From: Anaeromonas sp052088025
Lineage (GTDB): Bacteria; Bacillota; Clostridia; Tissierellales; SIT17
Direction: 5' to 3'
Length of the DNA: 64,000 nt
NCBI RefSeq assembly: GCF_052088025.1
Contig: NZ_JBQCYD010000009.1
Coordinates: 1 to 64,000, forward strand
Positions 1 to 9,433 of the stretch are shown piece by piece (position 1 is the stretch's first letter; every line of letters begins with the position of its first letter). The position numbers and the translations under genes were made by a program. Under the pieces are notes generated by a model that did not search any database, had not been told where the DNA came from, and worked only from the letters and a program-made list of their open reading frames with translations.

Positions 1-487
1 CCACAACATACTTATTAAGAACTGCTCCCATTTCTACAAAACTATCAATTGGTAACCCATATAGTTTTGAGTAAAAAGGTAATAAGAAGAAATAATTTGC
101 AACTGCTGCAACCACAGTCATAACAAGTGTTCCTGCTATTAGACCTATTATAGCTGATTTAAAACTTTTTCCCTTTTCATAAATACTAGCTGCAGTAAAT
201 ACAAATAAACTACCTACAATAAAGTTTGCAAGTTCTCCAACACCAGCTGTTGTTGTACCTTCAAGTGCTAAATTAAGTACATTTTTAATTAATTCTATTA
301 CAACCCCTGTCATAGGTCCTAATGCAAATGCTCCAATAAGTGCTGGTATATCACTAAAATCAATCTTTAAAAACGGTGGTGCAAACCATAATGGTACCTC
401 AATGAACATAATTAAAAATGCTAATACTGATAATACTGATGTTTTTGTAAGATACCTTACATTTACCTTTCTTTGTGTAGCCAACAT
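1..487 (-). CDS. ribU: Riboflavin ECF transporter S component (RibU), 3' end outside the window
   Basis: This is the membrane substrate-capture subunit of an energy-coupling-factor vitamin transporter; it binds riboflavin and works with a shared T/ATPase module that is not in this window. About 162 residues are visible, rich in hydrophobic helices, starting MLATQRKVNVRYLTKTS. The PPFLKIDFSDIPALIGAFA-type segment is typical of ECF S components. The ATG at 487 has a GGAGG ribosome site 8 bases upstream. An FMN riboswitch with its own terminator precedes it, which points firmly to riboflavin. The gene is cut by the window start. The family is certain; the RibU identity rests mainly on the riboswitch. 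Confidence 0.88.
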   Translation of the reverse strand, partial: MLATQRKVNVRYLTKTSVLSVLAFLIMFIEVPLWFAPPFLKIDFSDIPALIGAFALGPMTGVVIELIKNVLNLALEGTTTAGVGELANFIVGSLFVFTAASIYEKGKSFKSAIIGLIAGTLVMTVVAAVANYFFLLPFYSKLYGLPIDSFVEMGAVLNKYVV

Positions 488-525
488 TTTACATACCTCC
501 TGTTATAGCTCTTCAGGTAGATAAA

Positions 526-556
526 TAAAGCCCTTAGGATAAATCCCAAGGGCTTA
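526..556 (-). terminator. Terminator of the FMN riboswitch expression platform
   Basis: A strong hairpin (AAGCCCTT paired with AAGGGCTT) is followed by a T-rich run on the minus strand. It lies between the FMN aptamer and ribU. A second palindrome, TTAAGTATGT/ACATACTTAA at 569-590, sits between aptamer and terminator and may be part of the antiterminator switch. Confidence 0.85.
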
Positions 557-590
557 AAATTCTACATAATTAAGTATGTAACATACTTAA

Positions 591-702
591 TCCTCTTCCA
601 TCCAGACTTTACTGTCGGTCTTGGAGTTTCACCAAGTCAACCATATTTGCATATGGGTCGCGGACTTTACCGCCGGTCGGGAATTTCACCCTGCCCTGAA
701 GA
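591..702 (-). promoter_or_regulatory. FMN riboswitch (RFN element)
   Basis: On the minus strand the conserved RFN blocks appear in order: CAGGGCAGGGTGAAATTCCC, GACCGGCGGT, AGTCCGCGACCC, GGTGAAACTCC and AAGTCTGGATGG. These are the six-helix FMN-binding aptamer. FMN binding should favour the downstream terminator and shut off ribU transcription. Confidence 0.96.
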
Positions 703-737
703 TTAACTATTTAATTTTTTATTTTAATCTTAACTTA

Positions 738-766
738 ATTATAATATATAGTGATTAATTTGTCAA
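738..766 (-). promoter_or_regulatory. Sigma-A promoter of the riboswitch-ribU transcript
   Basis: A perfect -35 TTGACA (761-766) and -10 TATAAT (738-743) are separated by 17 bases on the minus strand, just upstream of the FMN aptamer. Confidence 0.8.
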
Positions 767-787
767 TTAAAAACATTATAATCAAAT

Positions 788-1600
788 TTATTTTTTATTT
801 ACTTTACCTTTAAATATAGCTAATATAAAATATGCAGATGCTGCTAAAAGTATTATTGTAGCACCTGATGCTATATTAAATATATAGGATATGAATAGTC
901 CTGAAACTGTAAATATGATTCCTATTATGCTAGAAATTATCATCATATTTTTCAAATCATAAGTAAATAACTTTGCTATAGCAGGTGGTATTGTTAGTAG
1001 GGCTATTACAAGTATGATTCCTACAACCTTTAAAAGTACCACTATTGTTAAAGCTATCATTATAAATAAGAAATTCTCAAGTAATCTTGTAGGAATGCCT
1101 AAAACTCTTGAAAATTCTTCATCAAATAAATATGATTTCCAATAGTTAAATAAAAACACTATACTTACTACCACTATAATATTTGCTACTATCATTATAT
1201 TCATAGAAAATTTGGAAACAGTTAGTATGTCTCCAAAAAGATAGGATGTCATATCTGGAGGATACCCTTCCATGAGGGATACAAAAAATATTCCAAGACT
1301 CATCCCTACTGACCAAAATATACCAACTAATACATCTGAATTAGTCTTTGCACGTCTAGTCATAGTAGATATTGAAATGGCAGCTATAACTGCAAAGCCA
1401 AATGCTCCAAGTATGGGCTCAAATCCTAATAAATATCCAAGCCCTATACCACCAAATGAAGTATGTGCTATACCTCCACTCATCATTACAAGTCTTTTTT
1501 CTACTATTATAGTACCTATTATTCCACATACTATAGATGCAAGTATTGCAGCTATAAAGGCATTTCTAAAAAAATCATATTTAAATGCTTCTAATATCAT
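788..1600 (-). CDS. Zinc/manganese-type ABC transporter permease (ZnuB/MntB family)
   Basis: This 270-residue polytopic protein is the membrane half of a metal-ion ABC importer of the ABC-3 family (ZnuB, TroC, MntB). The N-terminal part has the family sequence MMSGGIAHTSFGGIGLGYLL (residues about 39-58), and helices fill the protein. Its ATG overlaps the stop of the upstream ATPase gene by 4 bases (ATGA), so the two are translationally coupled. Family membership is clear, but the metal (Zn, Mn or Fe) cannot be read from the sequence. No substrate-binding protein gene is next to it. Confidence 0.88.
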   Translation of the reverse strand: MILEAFKYDFFRNAFIAAILASIVCGIIGTIIVEKRLVMMSGGIAHTSFGGIGLGYLLGFEPILGAFGFAVIAAISISTMTRRAKTNSDVLVGIFWSVGMSLGIFFVSLMEGYPPDMTSYLFGDILTVSKFSMNIMIVANIIVVVSIVFLFNYWKSYLFDEEFSRVLGIPTRLLENFLFIMIALTIVVLLKVVGIILVIALLTIPPAIAKLFTYDLKNMMIISSIIGIIFTVSGLFISYIFNIASGATIILLAASAYFILAIFKGKVNKK

Positions 1601-2355
1601 TTTTTGCCACCTTCTTCCTCATGAACATGAAGTACTCTATGAGGAGTATTACCATGTGCTATTAATTCTACAGGACAACCATATACACTTTCTAAGGTTT
1701 CCTTTCCAAGTTTAGTATCATCACCATGATAATGCATTGTTTTATTCAAGCATGCAACCGTATCTATGTATGAGTTGATTACACCTATATCATGACTTAC
1801 TACTATTATTGTTTTATCTATGTTCAATTTTTTCAATAAATTATATATTTCTGTTTTAGCATTTGCATCTAAACTTGCAGTAGGCTCATCTAATATCATA
1901 ACTTGTGGATCCATTATAAGAGCCCTTGCTATAAGCACCTTTTGAAGTTGTCCACCTGATAACTGTGATATTTGTCTATCTTTAAAATTTAATATATCAA
2001 GACTTTCCATTATTTCTTCTGCTCTTTTTATATCATTTCTTTTAAATTTATGAAAGAATTTTATTTTCCCTTCAAGTCTACCAAGAAGTATAACATCTAG
2101 TACTTTTATAGGAAAAGTTCTATCAAAATTGCTAAACTGAGGAACATATCCTATAGGTCTATCATCATTTACCTTCACTTGACCACTTGTTGGATCTATA
2201 AGACCTAAAAGTGATTTTAAAAGTGTAGTTTTTCCTCCACCATTTGGTCCTATTATACCTAAAAATTCACCTTTTTTTATCTTTATATTTATATTATCTA
2301 GAGCTGTTACACTTCCATAATTAACAGTAAGATTATTTACTTCTATTATATTCAT
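1597..2355 (-). CDS. Zinc/manganese-type ABC transporter ATP-binding protein (ZnuC family)
   Basis: This 252-residue ATPase energises the metal permease encoded immediately downstream. Walker A is GPNGGGKTT (about residues 36-44), the signature is LSGGQLQK, Walker B is VMILDEP, and the switch histidine is in VSHD. The C-terminal tail contains several histidines (HYHGDD, HVHEEE), which is common in ZnuC-type proteins. A ribosome site AAGGTG precedes the ATG. The pair stands alone without a lipoprotein receptor or a Fur/Zur gene, which is unusual; the receptor may be encoded elsewhere. Confidence 0.9.
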   Translation of the reverse strand: MNIIEVNNLTVNYGSVTALDNINIKIKKGEFLGIIGPNGGGKTTLLKSLLGLIDPTSGQVKVNDDRPIGYVPQFSNFDRTFPIKVLDVILLGRLEGKIKFFHKFKRNDIKRAEEIMESLDILNFKDRQISQLSGGQLQKVLIARALIMDPQVMILDEPTASLDANAKTEIYNLLKKLNIDKTIIVVSHDIGVINSYIDTVACLNKTMHYHGDDTKLGKETLESVYGCPVELIAHGNTPHRVLHVHEEEGGKK

Positions 2356-2431
2356 AATTTCACCTTCCTTGTAGATTAAAGCTTATCCATTCTATTTTAT
2401 CATCATTGTCAATATTAAGTAAGATTAAACT

Positions 2432-3385
2432 TTAACTCCACTCTTTACTGATAGATTCCATTAGACCAATTGTACTTACAGTCATATGACGATTCATTAT
2501 TGGACTTTCTATCAAATCATTCTTTAAACATTCTTCAATATGTTCTATTTCATACTTTAATTCATACTTAGAAGGGAAATTTAATTCTTTTCTACTGCCA
2601 TCATTAAATACCACACTTGCCTTTCTAGCCTTCCAATAATTAGGAATCTCTATATAAGCTAATTCACCATATATATGAGCTTTATTAGTAGTTAAAACAT
2701 GATAAGATGTTGCAGAATTAATTAAAATATCATTATTTAATTTTAAACTTATAGAATACTGAGAATCAGCACCCCTTGGCCCAATTAAACTCATTGAATT
2801 TACTTCTATTATTTCTTCTTCAAAAAGATACTTACTTAGTTGTAAGAAATAACTTCCATTAGCAAATAATGTTCCGCCTCCAGCTTCCTTTGAATTAATC
2901 CAACTATCAGCTTCTGGTAGATAAGAACTTGTGAAATTCACTAGTTTCACTTGACCAATAATTCCATCTTTTATTATTTTCTTTACTTGATTTGTTATTG
3001 GTAGAAACACTGATTTTTGTGCTTCCATTATAAATAGTCCTTTTTCTTTTGCTAAATCAAATAAATGCTCTGCTTCTTCTCTTTTTAAAGTAAAGGGTTT
3101 TTCACATATTACATTTTTATTGTGATTTAATGCTTGTAGGGCTTCCTTATAATGATAGCTATTTATTGTAGCAATATAAACTACATTTATTTCCTCATCT
3201 TCATATAATTCCATGTAACTACCATAATACTTAGGTATTTGAAATTCTTCTGCCTTTTTTCTTGCCTTATCAATATTTCTTGAAGCTATAGCTACTATCT
3301 CTCCACTAGATACTTCTTTTACTGCATTTATGAACCTTGGTACTATTGAAGCAGTACTTATAATTCCATATTTAATATTATCCAT
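2432..3385 (-). CDS. Gfo/Idh/MocA family NAD(P)-dependent oxidoreductase
   Basis: A 317-residue soluble dehydrogenase with an N-terminal Rossmann fold (YGIISTASIVPRFINAV, near residue 6) and the family motif CEKPFTLKREEA (near residue 94), where the EKP lysine is a conserved catalytic position. Members act on sugars, inositols, dihydrodiols or related polyols. The middle segment with SWINSKEAGGGTL resembles the dimeric dihydrodiol dehydrogenase-like branch. The neighbours do not suggest a substrate. The length is normal. Confidence 0.8.
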   Translation of the reverse strand: MDNIKYGIISTASIVPRFINAVKEVSSGEIVAIASRNIDKARKKAEEFQIPKYYGSYMELYEDEEINVVYIATINSYHYKEALQALNHNKNVICEKPFTLKREEAEHLFDLAKEKGLFIMEAQKSVFLPITNQVKKIIKDGIIGQVKLVNFTSSYLPEADSWINSKEAGGGTLFANGSYFLQLSKYLFEEEIIEVNSMSLIGPRGADSQYSISLKLNNDILINSATSYHVLTTNKAHIYGELAYIEIPNYWKARKASVVFNDGSRKELNFPSKYELKYEIEHIEECLKNDLIESPIMNRHMTVSTIGLMESISKEWS

Positions 3386-3449
3386 TTAAAATTCTCCTTT
3401 TAAAATAGCATATGTATACTATATTACCCTATTAAAAATTATTTAATTA

Positions 3450-3484
3450 AAAAAGAACTTTGAATTGAATCAAAGTTCCTTTTA
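3450..3484 (-). terminator. Rho-independent terminator after orr
   Basis: GAACTTTGA and TCAAAGTTC form a perfect stem followed by TTTTTT on the minus strand, 7 bases after the racemase stop codon. Confidence 0.85.
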
Positions 3485-3490
3485 CAATAC

Positions 3491-4564
3491 TTACTTGACA
3501 TACTCCTTATATACAAAAGGTGATGTCATACCTCTTAGTATTGCTACATAATTTAGTTCAAATTCTAATATATCCCCTATATCATATTTATTGTCTGCAT
3601 GTGTTAAATCTACTATAGCATGATCACTACTTCCACCTAGTATTTCTACATTGCTATCTACTGGTTTCATCCATTCTAAATCTACATCTTGCCTACCTAT
3701 AGCACATATTGCACGTGTCATTTGACCCTTATCTTCAAATTCCGGAATATTACCAAATGCATCTACATTTGGAGTTCCTATTGGTTTTGAAGGCTTCTTT
3801 TTAAGCTCTATTATTTCTGATTTAAGAATAAATGCATCTATAAATGTATTATCCATCCTACTTTCTGTTACTTCTACTGTACCAAGCATAAGTAGAGTTC
3901 CACACCTTAATTGATTTACGAATTTAGGAAGTTTATCTTTTTGAATTAAATGAGTAGTACTCGAATTTCCTCCTGATACTGTATTCATTTTTATATTATA
4001 TTTTTCTTCAATTCTTTTCTTTAATCTATTTAATTTTTCTAGATTTTCTTCTGATGGCATTATTCCACCAAAGCAAGATAGGTTTGTTCCAAGTCCATCA
4101 AGTTCAACACCAGGAAGCTCTATTATATGACCTGCTGTTTTCAGCGCATCTTCTTCATCAAATATTCCTTCTCTTAAATCTCCTACATCTATCATCAAAA
4201 CTATTTTATGCTTTTTACCTATTTTAAGCGCTTCTTCTGAGAGCTTTCTTATAGTTTTAATCTCTGAATTTAGAGATATGTCAGCATATTTTACTACTTC
4301 AGCAGCATTAGATATCATTGGTAATCTAACAAGCATCTTTTCTGCATTGATATCCTTTAGTTTTTTTAATGCTTCTATTCTAGATTCACCTATTACTTTT
4401 ACTCCACCTTCTATTAGTGCATTTGCAACTTCCACTGAACCACAAGTAACCTTGTTTATACCTACTATTTCTACTCCCAATTCACCAAACACTTTTACCA
4501 TTTCCTTAGTATTATGAGTGATTTTTTTTAAATCAACTTCAATTCTTGGATACTTCTTTGTCAT
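3491..4564 (-). CDS. orr: Ornithine racemase (alanine racemase-fold PLP enzyme)
   Basis: A PLP-dependent barrel enzyme of the alanine racemase superfamily that interconverts L- and D-ornithine, a step in oxidative ornithine fermentation by clostridia. The PLP lysine should be in VEIVGINKVTCG near the N-terminus, and DVGDLREGIF, GLGTNLSCFGG and TVSGGNSSTT are typical of the Orr branch. An in-frame ATG lies 15 bases further upstream at 4579, but the GGGGGT that would be the ribosome site falls inside that extension, 8 bases before the ATG at 4564, so I prefer 4564. It lies 20 bases after tex, probably in the same transcript. A broader amino-acid racemase activity is possible. Confidence 0.82.
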   Translation of the reverse strand: MTKKYPRIEVDLKKITHNTKEMVKVFGELGVEIVGINKVTCGSVEVANALIEGGVKVIGESRIEALKKLKDINAEKMLVRLPMISNAAEVVKYADISLNSEIKTIRKLSEEALKIGKKHKIVLMIDVGDLREGIFDEEDALKTAGHIIELPGVELDGLGTNLSCFGGIMPSEENLEKLNRLKKRIEEKYNIKMNTVSGGNSSTTHLIQKDKLPKFVNQLRCGTLLMLGTVEVTESRMDNTFIDAFILKSEIIELKKKPSKPIGTPNVDAFGNIPEFEDKGQMTRAICAIGRQDVDLEWMKPVDSNVEILGGSSDHAIVDLTHADNKYDIGDILEFELNYVAILRGMTSPFVYKEYVK

Positions 4565-4584
4565 TTTATTAACCCCCATTAATA

Positions 4585-6741
4585 TTATTTAAGACCTTTC
4601 ATTGTTAATGAAATCCTACCTTTGACTAAATCTACATCCATAACTTTTACATCTACACTATCTCCAACAGAAACTACATCCATTGGACTTTTAATAAATC
4701 TATCACTAAGTTGTGATACATGAACTAAACCATCTTGTTTTACACCAATATCTACAAAAGCACCAAAATCTACTACATTTCTAACTGTACCAGAAAGTAT
4801 CATATCCTTTTTTAAATCTTCCATTTTCAAGACATCTGATCTAAATAATGGTTTTGGCATATCTTCTCTTGGATCACGCCCTGGCTTTTTGATTTCTATT
4901 ACTATATCTAAAAGAGTAGGAAGTCCCACTTCTAAATCATTTGCTAAATCTTCAATTTCACCATATTCTTTAATTTTTTCTTCTATATTTTTAAGTTTAC
5001 CTTCTTTTATATCTTCCTTGATATAGCCTAATTTTTCTATTAACTTCATAGTAGTCTTATAACTTTCTGGATGAACGGAAGTGTTATCAAGAGGATTATC
5101 TCCTCCTGCTATTCTAAGGAATCCTGCACATTGTTCAAAGGTCTTACCACCAAGTCTTTTAACTTTTTTAATATCTTTTCTGTTTTTAAATACACCTATT
5201 TCTTCCCTATGCTTTACTATGTTTTTTGATACAGCAGGAGATAGGCCTGCTACATAATTTAAAAGTGAAGGTGAAGCTGTATTTAAATCTACACCCACTG
5301 TATTTACACAATCTTCTACTACTGATTTAAGTGAATCTGTAAGTTTTGTTTGATTTAAATCATGTTGGTATTGTCCAACACCTATGGATTTTGGATCAAT
5401 TTTTACAAGTTCAGCAAGGGGATCTTGTAATCTTCTACCTATACTTATAGCACCTCTTATAGATACATTTACATCTGGATATTCTTCTGTTGCAAGTTTA
5501 GATGCCGAATATACTGATGCTCCTGCTTCTGAAACTATAGTATAATATACTTCTTCACTCATTTCTGAAATCATATCAGAAACAATAGTTTCTGTTTCAC
5601 GTGATGCTGTACCATTTCCAATTGGTATTAAATCTATCTTATATTTTTTAATCAAATCCTTCATAATGGCTTTAGATTCTTCTACCTTGTTTTGAGGTTC
5701 ATTTGGATATATAGTAGTATAATCTAATAATTTTCCTGTCTCATCCAATATAGCTATCTTACAACCTGTCCTAAAACTAGGATCAACTGCCATAACTCTA
5801 ACACCTGCAACTGGTGGAATCATAAGAAGTGGTTTTGTGTTTTTTGCAAATACCTTTATTGCTTCTTCTTCTGCACGTTCTGTAAGTATATTTCTTATTT
5901 CTCTTTCTATGGATGGCGCTATCAGTCTTTTATATGAGTCTTCTATTGCTTCATTTATTATATCTTTAAAGATATAATTTTCTTTTCTTATTGTATTACG
6001 CTTTATATAATCAACTACAATATCATCTGGAGATTCTAAACTAATCTTTAATATATTTTCTTTTTCTCCACGATTGATTGCAAGTATTCTATGGTTGGCT
6101 ATTTTTTTTACTTCTTCATTATATTCATAATACATTTCATAAGTCTTATTTTCATCTTCACCATCAACTTTTGATGTGAGAACAGTTTTATTATACCATA
6201 CACCTCTGATATATTTTCTAAAATCAGCATTGTCTGATATTATTTCAGCTATTATATCCTTTGCTCCATTTATTGCATCCTCTATTGAATTAACTTCCTT
6301 TTCTTCATCAATGAACTCTTCTGCAATTTCTTCTATATTTCCTTCTTCCCTGCCTTGTAAAATAATTTCAGCAAGAGGTTCAAGTCCTTTTTCCTTGGCC
6401 TTTGTTGCTCTTGTTCTTCTTTTTTGCTTATATGGTCTATATAAATCTTCAACTCTTTGAAGTTTTTCTGCAGATAATATTTCTTTTTCTAATTCATCAG
6501 TTAATTTATCTTGTTCACCTATCAAACGTATTACTTCTTCTTTTCTATTTTCTAGGTTTCTTAGATATGTAAGCATTTCATCTAAGTCACGAAGTAATTC
6601 ATCAGATAATTCACCCGTTGCCTCTTTTCTATATCTTGCTATAAAAGGAATAGTATTTCCTTCATCAATTAAAGTAATAGTATCTTCTACTTGTTTCTTC
6701 CTTATGTCAAATTCTTTTGCGATTTTTAAAGCTATATCCAT
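4585..6741 (-). CDS. tex: Tex family RNA-binding transcription accessory protein
   Basis: A 718-residue protein with the full Tex layout: N-terminal helical domain with TIPFIARYRKEATGEL (about 30-45), a YqgF/RuvC-like nuclease-fold domain (VMAVDPSFRTGCKIAILDETG), helix-hairpin-helix segments (NTASPSLLNYVAGLSPAVSK), and a C-terminal S1 RNA-binding domain (GTVRNVVDFGAFVDIGVKQDG). Tex binds structured nucleic acid and is usually dispensable in the laboratory. The RNA-binding S1 domain ends at GRISLTMKG. Length and domains are normal. Confidence 0.95.
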   Translation of the reverse strand: MDIALKIAKEFDIRKKQVEDTITLIDEGNTIPFIARYRKEATGELSDELLRDLDEMLTYLRNLENRKEEVIRLIGEQDKLTDELEKEILSAEKLQRVEDLYRPYKQKRRTRATKAKEKGLEPLAEIILQGREEGNIEEIAEEFIDEEKEVNSIEDAINGAKDIIAEIISDNADFRKYIRGVWYNKTVLTSKVDGEDENKTYEMYYEYNEEVKKIANHRILAINRGEKENILKISLESPDDIVVDYIKRNTIRKENYIFKDIINEAIEDSYKRLIAPSIEREIRNILTERAEEEAIKVFAKNTKPLLMIPPVAGVRVMAVDPSFRTGCKIAILDETGKLLDYTTIYPNEPQNKVEESKAIMKDLIKKYKIDLIPIGNGTASRETETIVSDMISEMSEEVYYTIVSEAGASVYSASKLATEEYPDVNVSIRGAISIGRRLQDPLAELVKIDPKSIGVGQYQHDLNQTKLTDSLKSVVEDCVNTVGVDLNTASPSLLNYVAGLSPAVSKNIVKHREEIGVFKNRKDIKKVKRLGGKTFEQCAGFLRIAGGDNPLDNTSVHPESYKTTMKLIEKLGYIKEDIKEGKLKNIEEKIKEYGEIEDLANDLEVGLPTLLDIVIEIKKPGRDPREDMPKPLFRSDVLKMEDLKKDMILSGTVRNVVDFGAFVDIGVKQDGLVHVSQLSDRFIKSPMDVVSVGDSVDVKVMDVDLVKGRISLTMKGLK

Positions 6742-6784
6742 TTAATTTCCCCCTAAATTTACTTATCTATTCTATTATATATTT

Positions 6785-7585
6785 TTAGGAGGGTTTACTC
6801 AAATTTATTTTTTCTTTTATAACTTCTAATACACCATTTTCATCATTTGATTTTGCTATATAATCAGCTTCTTTTTTGAATTCTTCTGGTGCATTTTCCA
6901 TTGCATAGTTATATTTTGCTTCCTTAAGCATTGGGCTATCATTAAAATAATCTCCAAAAACAAGCGTTTCATCTCTTTTTATATCAAATTTTTCTTGTAT
7001 CATTCTTAGAGCTATACCCTTATTTGTAGCCTTGTTATAAATATCCATCCAAACTTCTCCAGATACTGATACCTTGGTTTTTTCTCCCCATCTTGGTCCA
7101 AAGTAATTATTATATGCACCTTCTACATCTTTTGGTACATATATAGCTATTTTTAATATATCAGCATCTACTTCATATAAATCTTCTACTATTTCATATT
7201 CCTTATAATACTTTTCTAGTTCTTCTAATATTTCTTTTTTATCGGTATCTATATAAGCCTTTTTTTCACCTGAAAGCACTAAATTTAGTCCACCATATTC
7301 TTTTGCATCTTTAATTATTCCTTTTACATGATCTTTATTTAGTGCCTTAGAGTATAATTTTTCATCCTTACTCATTACCATAGTTCCATTATCTGCTAGG
7401 AAAATTATATCATCTGCATGCTTTTTGAAATTTTCCTTTAATTTATAATATTGTCTTCCACTTGCTGCTACAAACTTTATATCTCTTTTAATCAATTCAT
7501 TAAAAACATAATCAAACTCATCATTTATCTTACCTTCACTATCAAGTAAGGTACCATCCATATCTGTTGCTATTAATTTAATCAT
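6785..7585 (-). CDS. Cof-type HAD-IIB phosphatase
   Basis: A 266-residue cytoplasmic sugar-phosphate phosphatase of the HAD superfamily. Motif I is ATDMDGTLLDSEG (nucleophile Asp near residue 8), motif II lies in VAASGRQ, and motif IV is GDYFNDSPML. The large C2B cap between them identifies the Cof/YbjI class. Members remove phosphate from sugar phosphates, FMN or PLP; the substrate cannot be told. It starts 58 bases after the terminator of the GalNAc operon and ends 44 bases before tex. Confidence 0.87.
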   Translation of the reverse strand: MIKLIATDMDGTLLDSEGKINDEFDYVFNELIKRDIKFVAASGRQYYKLKENFKKHADDIIFLADNGTMVMSKDEKLYSKALNKDHVKGIIKDAKEYGGLNLVLSGEKKAYIDTDKKEILEELEKYYKEYEIVEDLYEVDADILKIAIYVPKDVEGAYNNYFGPRWGEKTKVSVSGEVWMDIYNKATNKGIALRMIQEKFDIKRDETLVFGDYFNDSPMLKEAKYNYAMENAPEEFKKEADYIAKSNDENGVLEVIKEKINLSKPS

Positions 7586-7613
7586 TTTCTTCCACCTTCC
7601 TAGAATTTTATAT

Positions 7614-7642
7614 TTAAAATAGCTGAGGAAAACCCCAGCTAT
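7614..7642 (-). terminator. Terminator at the end of the GalNAc operon
   Basis: AATAGCTG and CAGCTATT form a stem with a short GGGTTTTCC inner part, followed by T-rich sequence on the minus strand, directly after the kinase stop codon. Confidence 0.75.
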
Positions 7643-8569
7643 TTATATTTTTCTAACTATTATTTTTTCTATTAATTCATTTACTTGCTCCATATCAATT
7701 TGTCCTGTTCCTTTAAGTGTGGCATTGCTCATTCCACAAGCATTGGCATATTTTAATGCTTGATCTATTGTTTTACCCTTAGAAATAGAATATGCAAAAC
7801 CTGCAACAGAACTATCACCTGAGCCTACTGTATTTGATACATCTACCTTTGGAATATCTACTTTGAAATTTCCCTCTTCTCCAAAAAAGTACATTCCGTT
7901 ACTTCCAAGAGATATTGCTATATTCTGTGCACCCTTACTAAGTATCTTATAGGCTGCCATTTTTATTGCTGCTTCAGAATCTAATTTTATTTTTGTTATG
8001 TTTTCTAATTCTTCTTTATTTGGCTTAACTAAAAATGGTTTTGACTTGAGATTTTCTAAAAGTACATCCCCACTTGTATCAAGTATTACCTTCTTGCCCT
8101 TACTAGCTGCTATTTCTATTATCTCAGAATAGATATCTATATCTATTCCTTTAGGTAGGCTACCTGATATTGTGATTATATCTAGATTTTCTACTTCATT
8201 TTTAAATTCTTCTATGAATTTATTCTTATCATCTTCTGATATATATGGTCCTTTTTCTAAAACTTCTATATTATCTCCATTACTATCAATTATATTTAGG
8301 CAAGTCCTAGTTGTACCACATACATCTGTGAATTTATCAATTATATCTATCTTTTTGATTTCAGACCTTATAAAATCTCCTGTATTTCCACCTAAAAATC
8401 CAAATGCGCATACATCTTCTTCTAGTAATTTTATAACTCTTGAAACATTTAATCCTTTGCCTCCTGCACTAGCATGATAATCTTCTGTTCTTTTTACTGT
8501 ATTTTTAGCCAGCTCATCTATATTATATCTTCTATCTACTGCTGGATTTAATGTAATCGTTCCAATCAT
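7643..8569 (-). CDS. PfkB-family tagatose-6-phosphate / 1-phosphofructokinase
   Basis: A 308-residue sugar-phosphate kinase of the ribokinase family. The N-terminus TLNPAVDRRYNIDEL and SAGGKGLNVSRV (substrate binding) place it with FruK/LacC, and VSNTVGSGDSSVAGF near the C-terminus carries the catalytic aspartate. In this operon the expected reaction is tagatose 6-phosphate to tagatose 1,6-bisphosphate with ATP. The last gene of the operon, it starts 10 bases after the aldolase stop with AAGGTGAT as ribosome site. Fructose-1-phosphate is an alternative substrate if context misleads. Confidence 0.87.
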   Translation of the reverse strand: MIGTITLNPAVDRRYNIDELAKNTVKRTEDYHASAGGKGLNVSRVIKLLEEDVCAFGFLGGNTGDFIRSEIKKIDIIDKFTDVCGTTRTCLNIIDSNGDNIEVLEKGPYISEDDKNKFIEEFKNEVENLDIITISGSLPKGIDIDIYSEIIEIAASKGKKVILDTSGDVLLENLKSKPFLVKPNKEELENITKIKLDSEAAIKMAAYKILSKGAQNIAISLGSNGMYFFGEEGNFKVDIPKVDVSNTVGSGDSSVAGFAYSISKGKTIDQALKYANACGMSNATLKGTGQIDMEQVNELIEKIIVRKI

Positions 8570-8578
8570 TTTATCACC

Positions 8579-9433
8579 TTAAGCCTTATCGTTACTGTTA
8601 CATAATAATATTTTTTTCTTAACTAAATCTTTCATAGTCGCTTTTGCATCAAACATATATTTTCTAGGATCATTTGCACTAGGATTTTCCTTTAAATATC
8701 TCTTAAGTTCATCAGAATAAGCTATCTTTAACTCTGTTGCTATATTTACCTTACATATTCCAAGCTCTATACATCTCTTTACTGTTTGATCAGGTACATC
8801 AGATGCACCATGAAGTACTAGGGGTACATCAACTTTTGCTTCTATTTTTTCTAATCTATCGAAATCTATTTTTGGTTCGGATTTGTATAGGCCATGTGCT
8901 GTACCTATTGCTACAGCTAGAGAATCAATTCCTGTTCTTTTAACAAAATCATTTGCAAGCTCTGGATCTGTAAGTTGAGATTCGCTTTCTTCTACCACTA
9001 AATCATCTTCTACTCCAACTAATTTTCCAAGTTCTGCTTCTACTGATACATCATATTTTTTTGCAAAATCTACTACAGATTTAACCTTCTTGATATTTTC
9101 TTCATAAGGAAGAGCAGATGCATCAATCATCACTGCTTTTGCTCCAAGTTTTATAGAACGCTTTATAGCCTCAACATCTTCATGATGATCTAAATGATAT
9201 GCAATAGGCACATGTGAAATTTTTGCTGCTGCTTGCATTATATTCATAAGGTAGTCTTCACCTGCATAGCCTACAGTTCCTGGAGTTGCTGCAAGTATTA
9301 CTGGAGAATTTAGTTCATTTGCTGCTTCTACTACTACTTGTACTGTTTCTAAATTATGAATATTAAATGCAGGTACTGCATAGCCTTTTTTTCTCGCATC
9401 TTCTAATAAATTTTTACTTGATACAATAAACAT
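8579..9433 (-). CDS. Tagatose-bisphosphate aldolase (class II, KbaY/GatY type)
   Basis: A 284-residue zinc-dependent aldolase splitting tagatose 1,6-bisphosphate into dihydroxyacetone phosphate and glyceraldehyde 3-phosphate. Seen: AVPAFNIHNLETVQ near the start, HLDHHED with the metal-binding histidines near residue 80, GTAHGLY and VLHGASDVPD with further metal and phosphate contacts, and NIATELK. Fructose-bisphosphate aldolases share the fold, so the tagatose assignment rests on this family branch plus the operon. The ATG follows the deacetylase stop codon with no gap (TAGATG). Confidence 0.88.
   Translation of the reverse strand: MFIVSSKNLLEDARKKGYAVPAFNIHNLETVQVVVEAANELNSPVILAATPGTVGYAGEDYLMNIMQAAAKISHVPIAYHLDHHEDVEAIKRSIKLGAKAVMIDASALPYEENIKKVKSVVDFAKKYDVSVEAELGKLVGVEDDLVVEESESQLTDPELANDFVKRTGIDSLAVAIGTAHGLYKSEPKIDFDRLEKIEAKVDVPLVLHGASDVPDQTVKRCIELGICKVNIATELKIAYSDELKRYLKENPSANDPRKYMFDAKATMKDLVKKKILLCNSNDKA

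Noticed and set aside
1272..1715. Plus-strand frame across the metal transporter genes
   Set aside because: It mirrors two well-supported minus-strand genes, has no ribosome site and its composition is that of an antisense shadow. The same holds for other plus-strand frames inside tex, recD2, secA, flgK and tkt.
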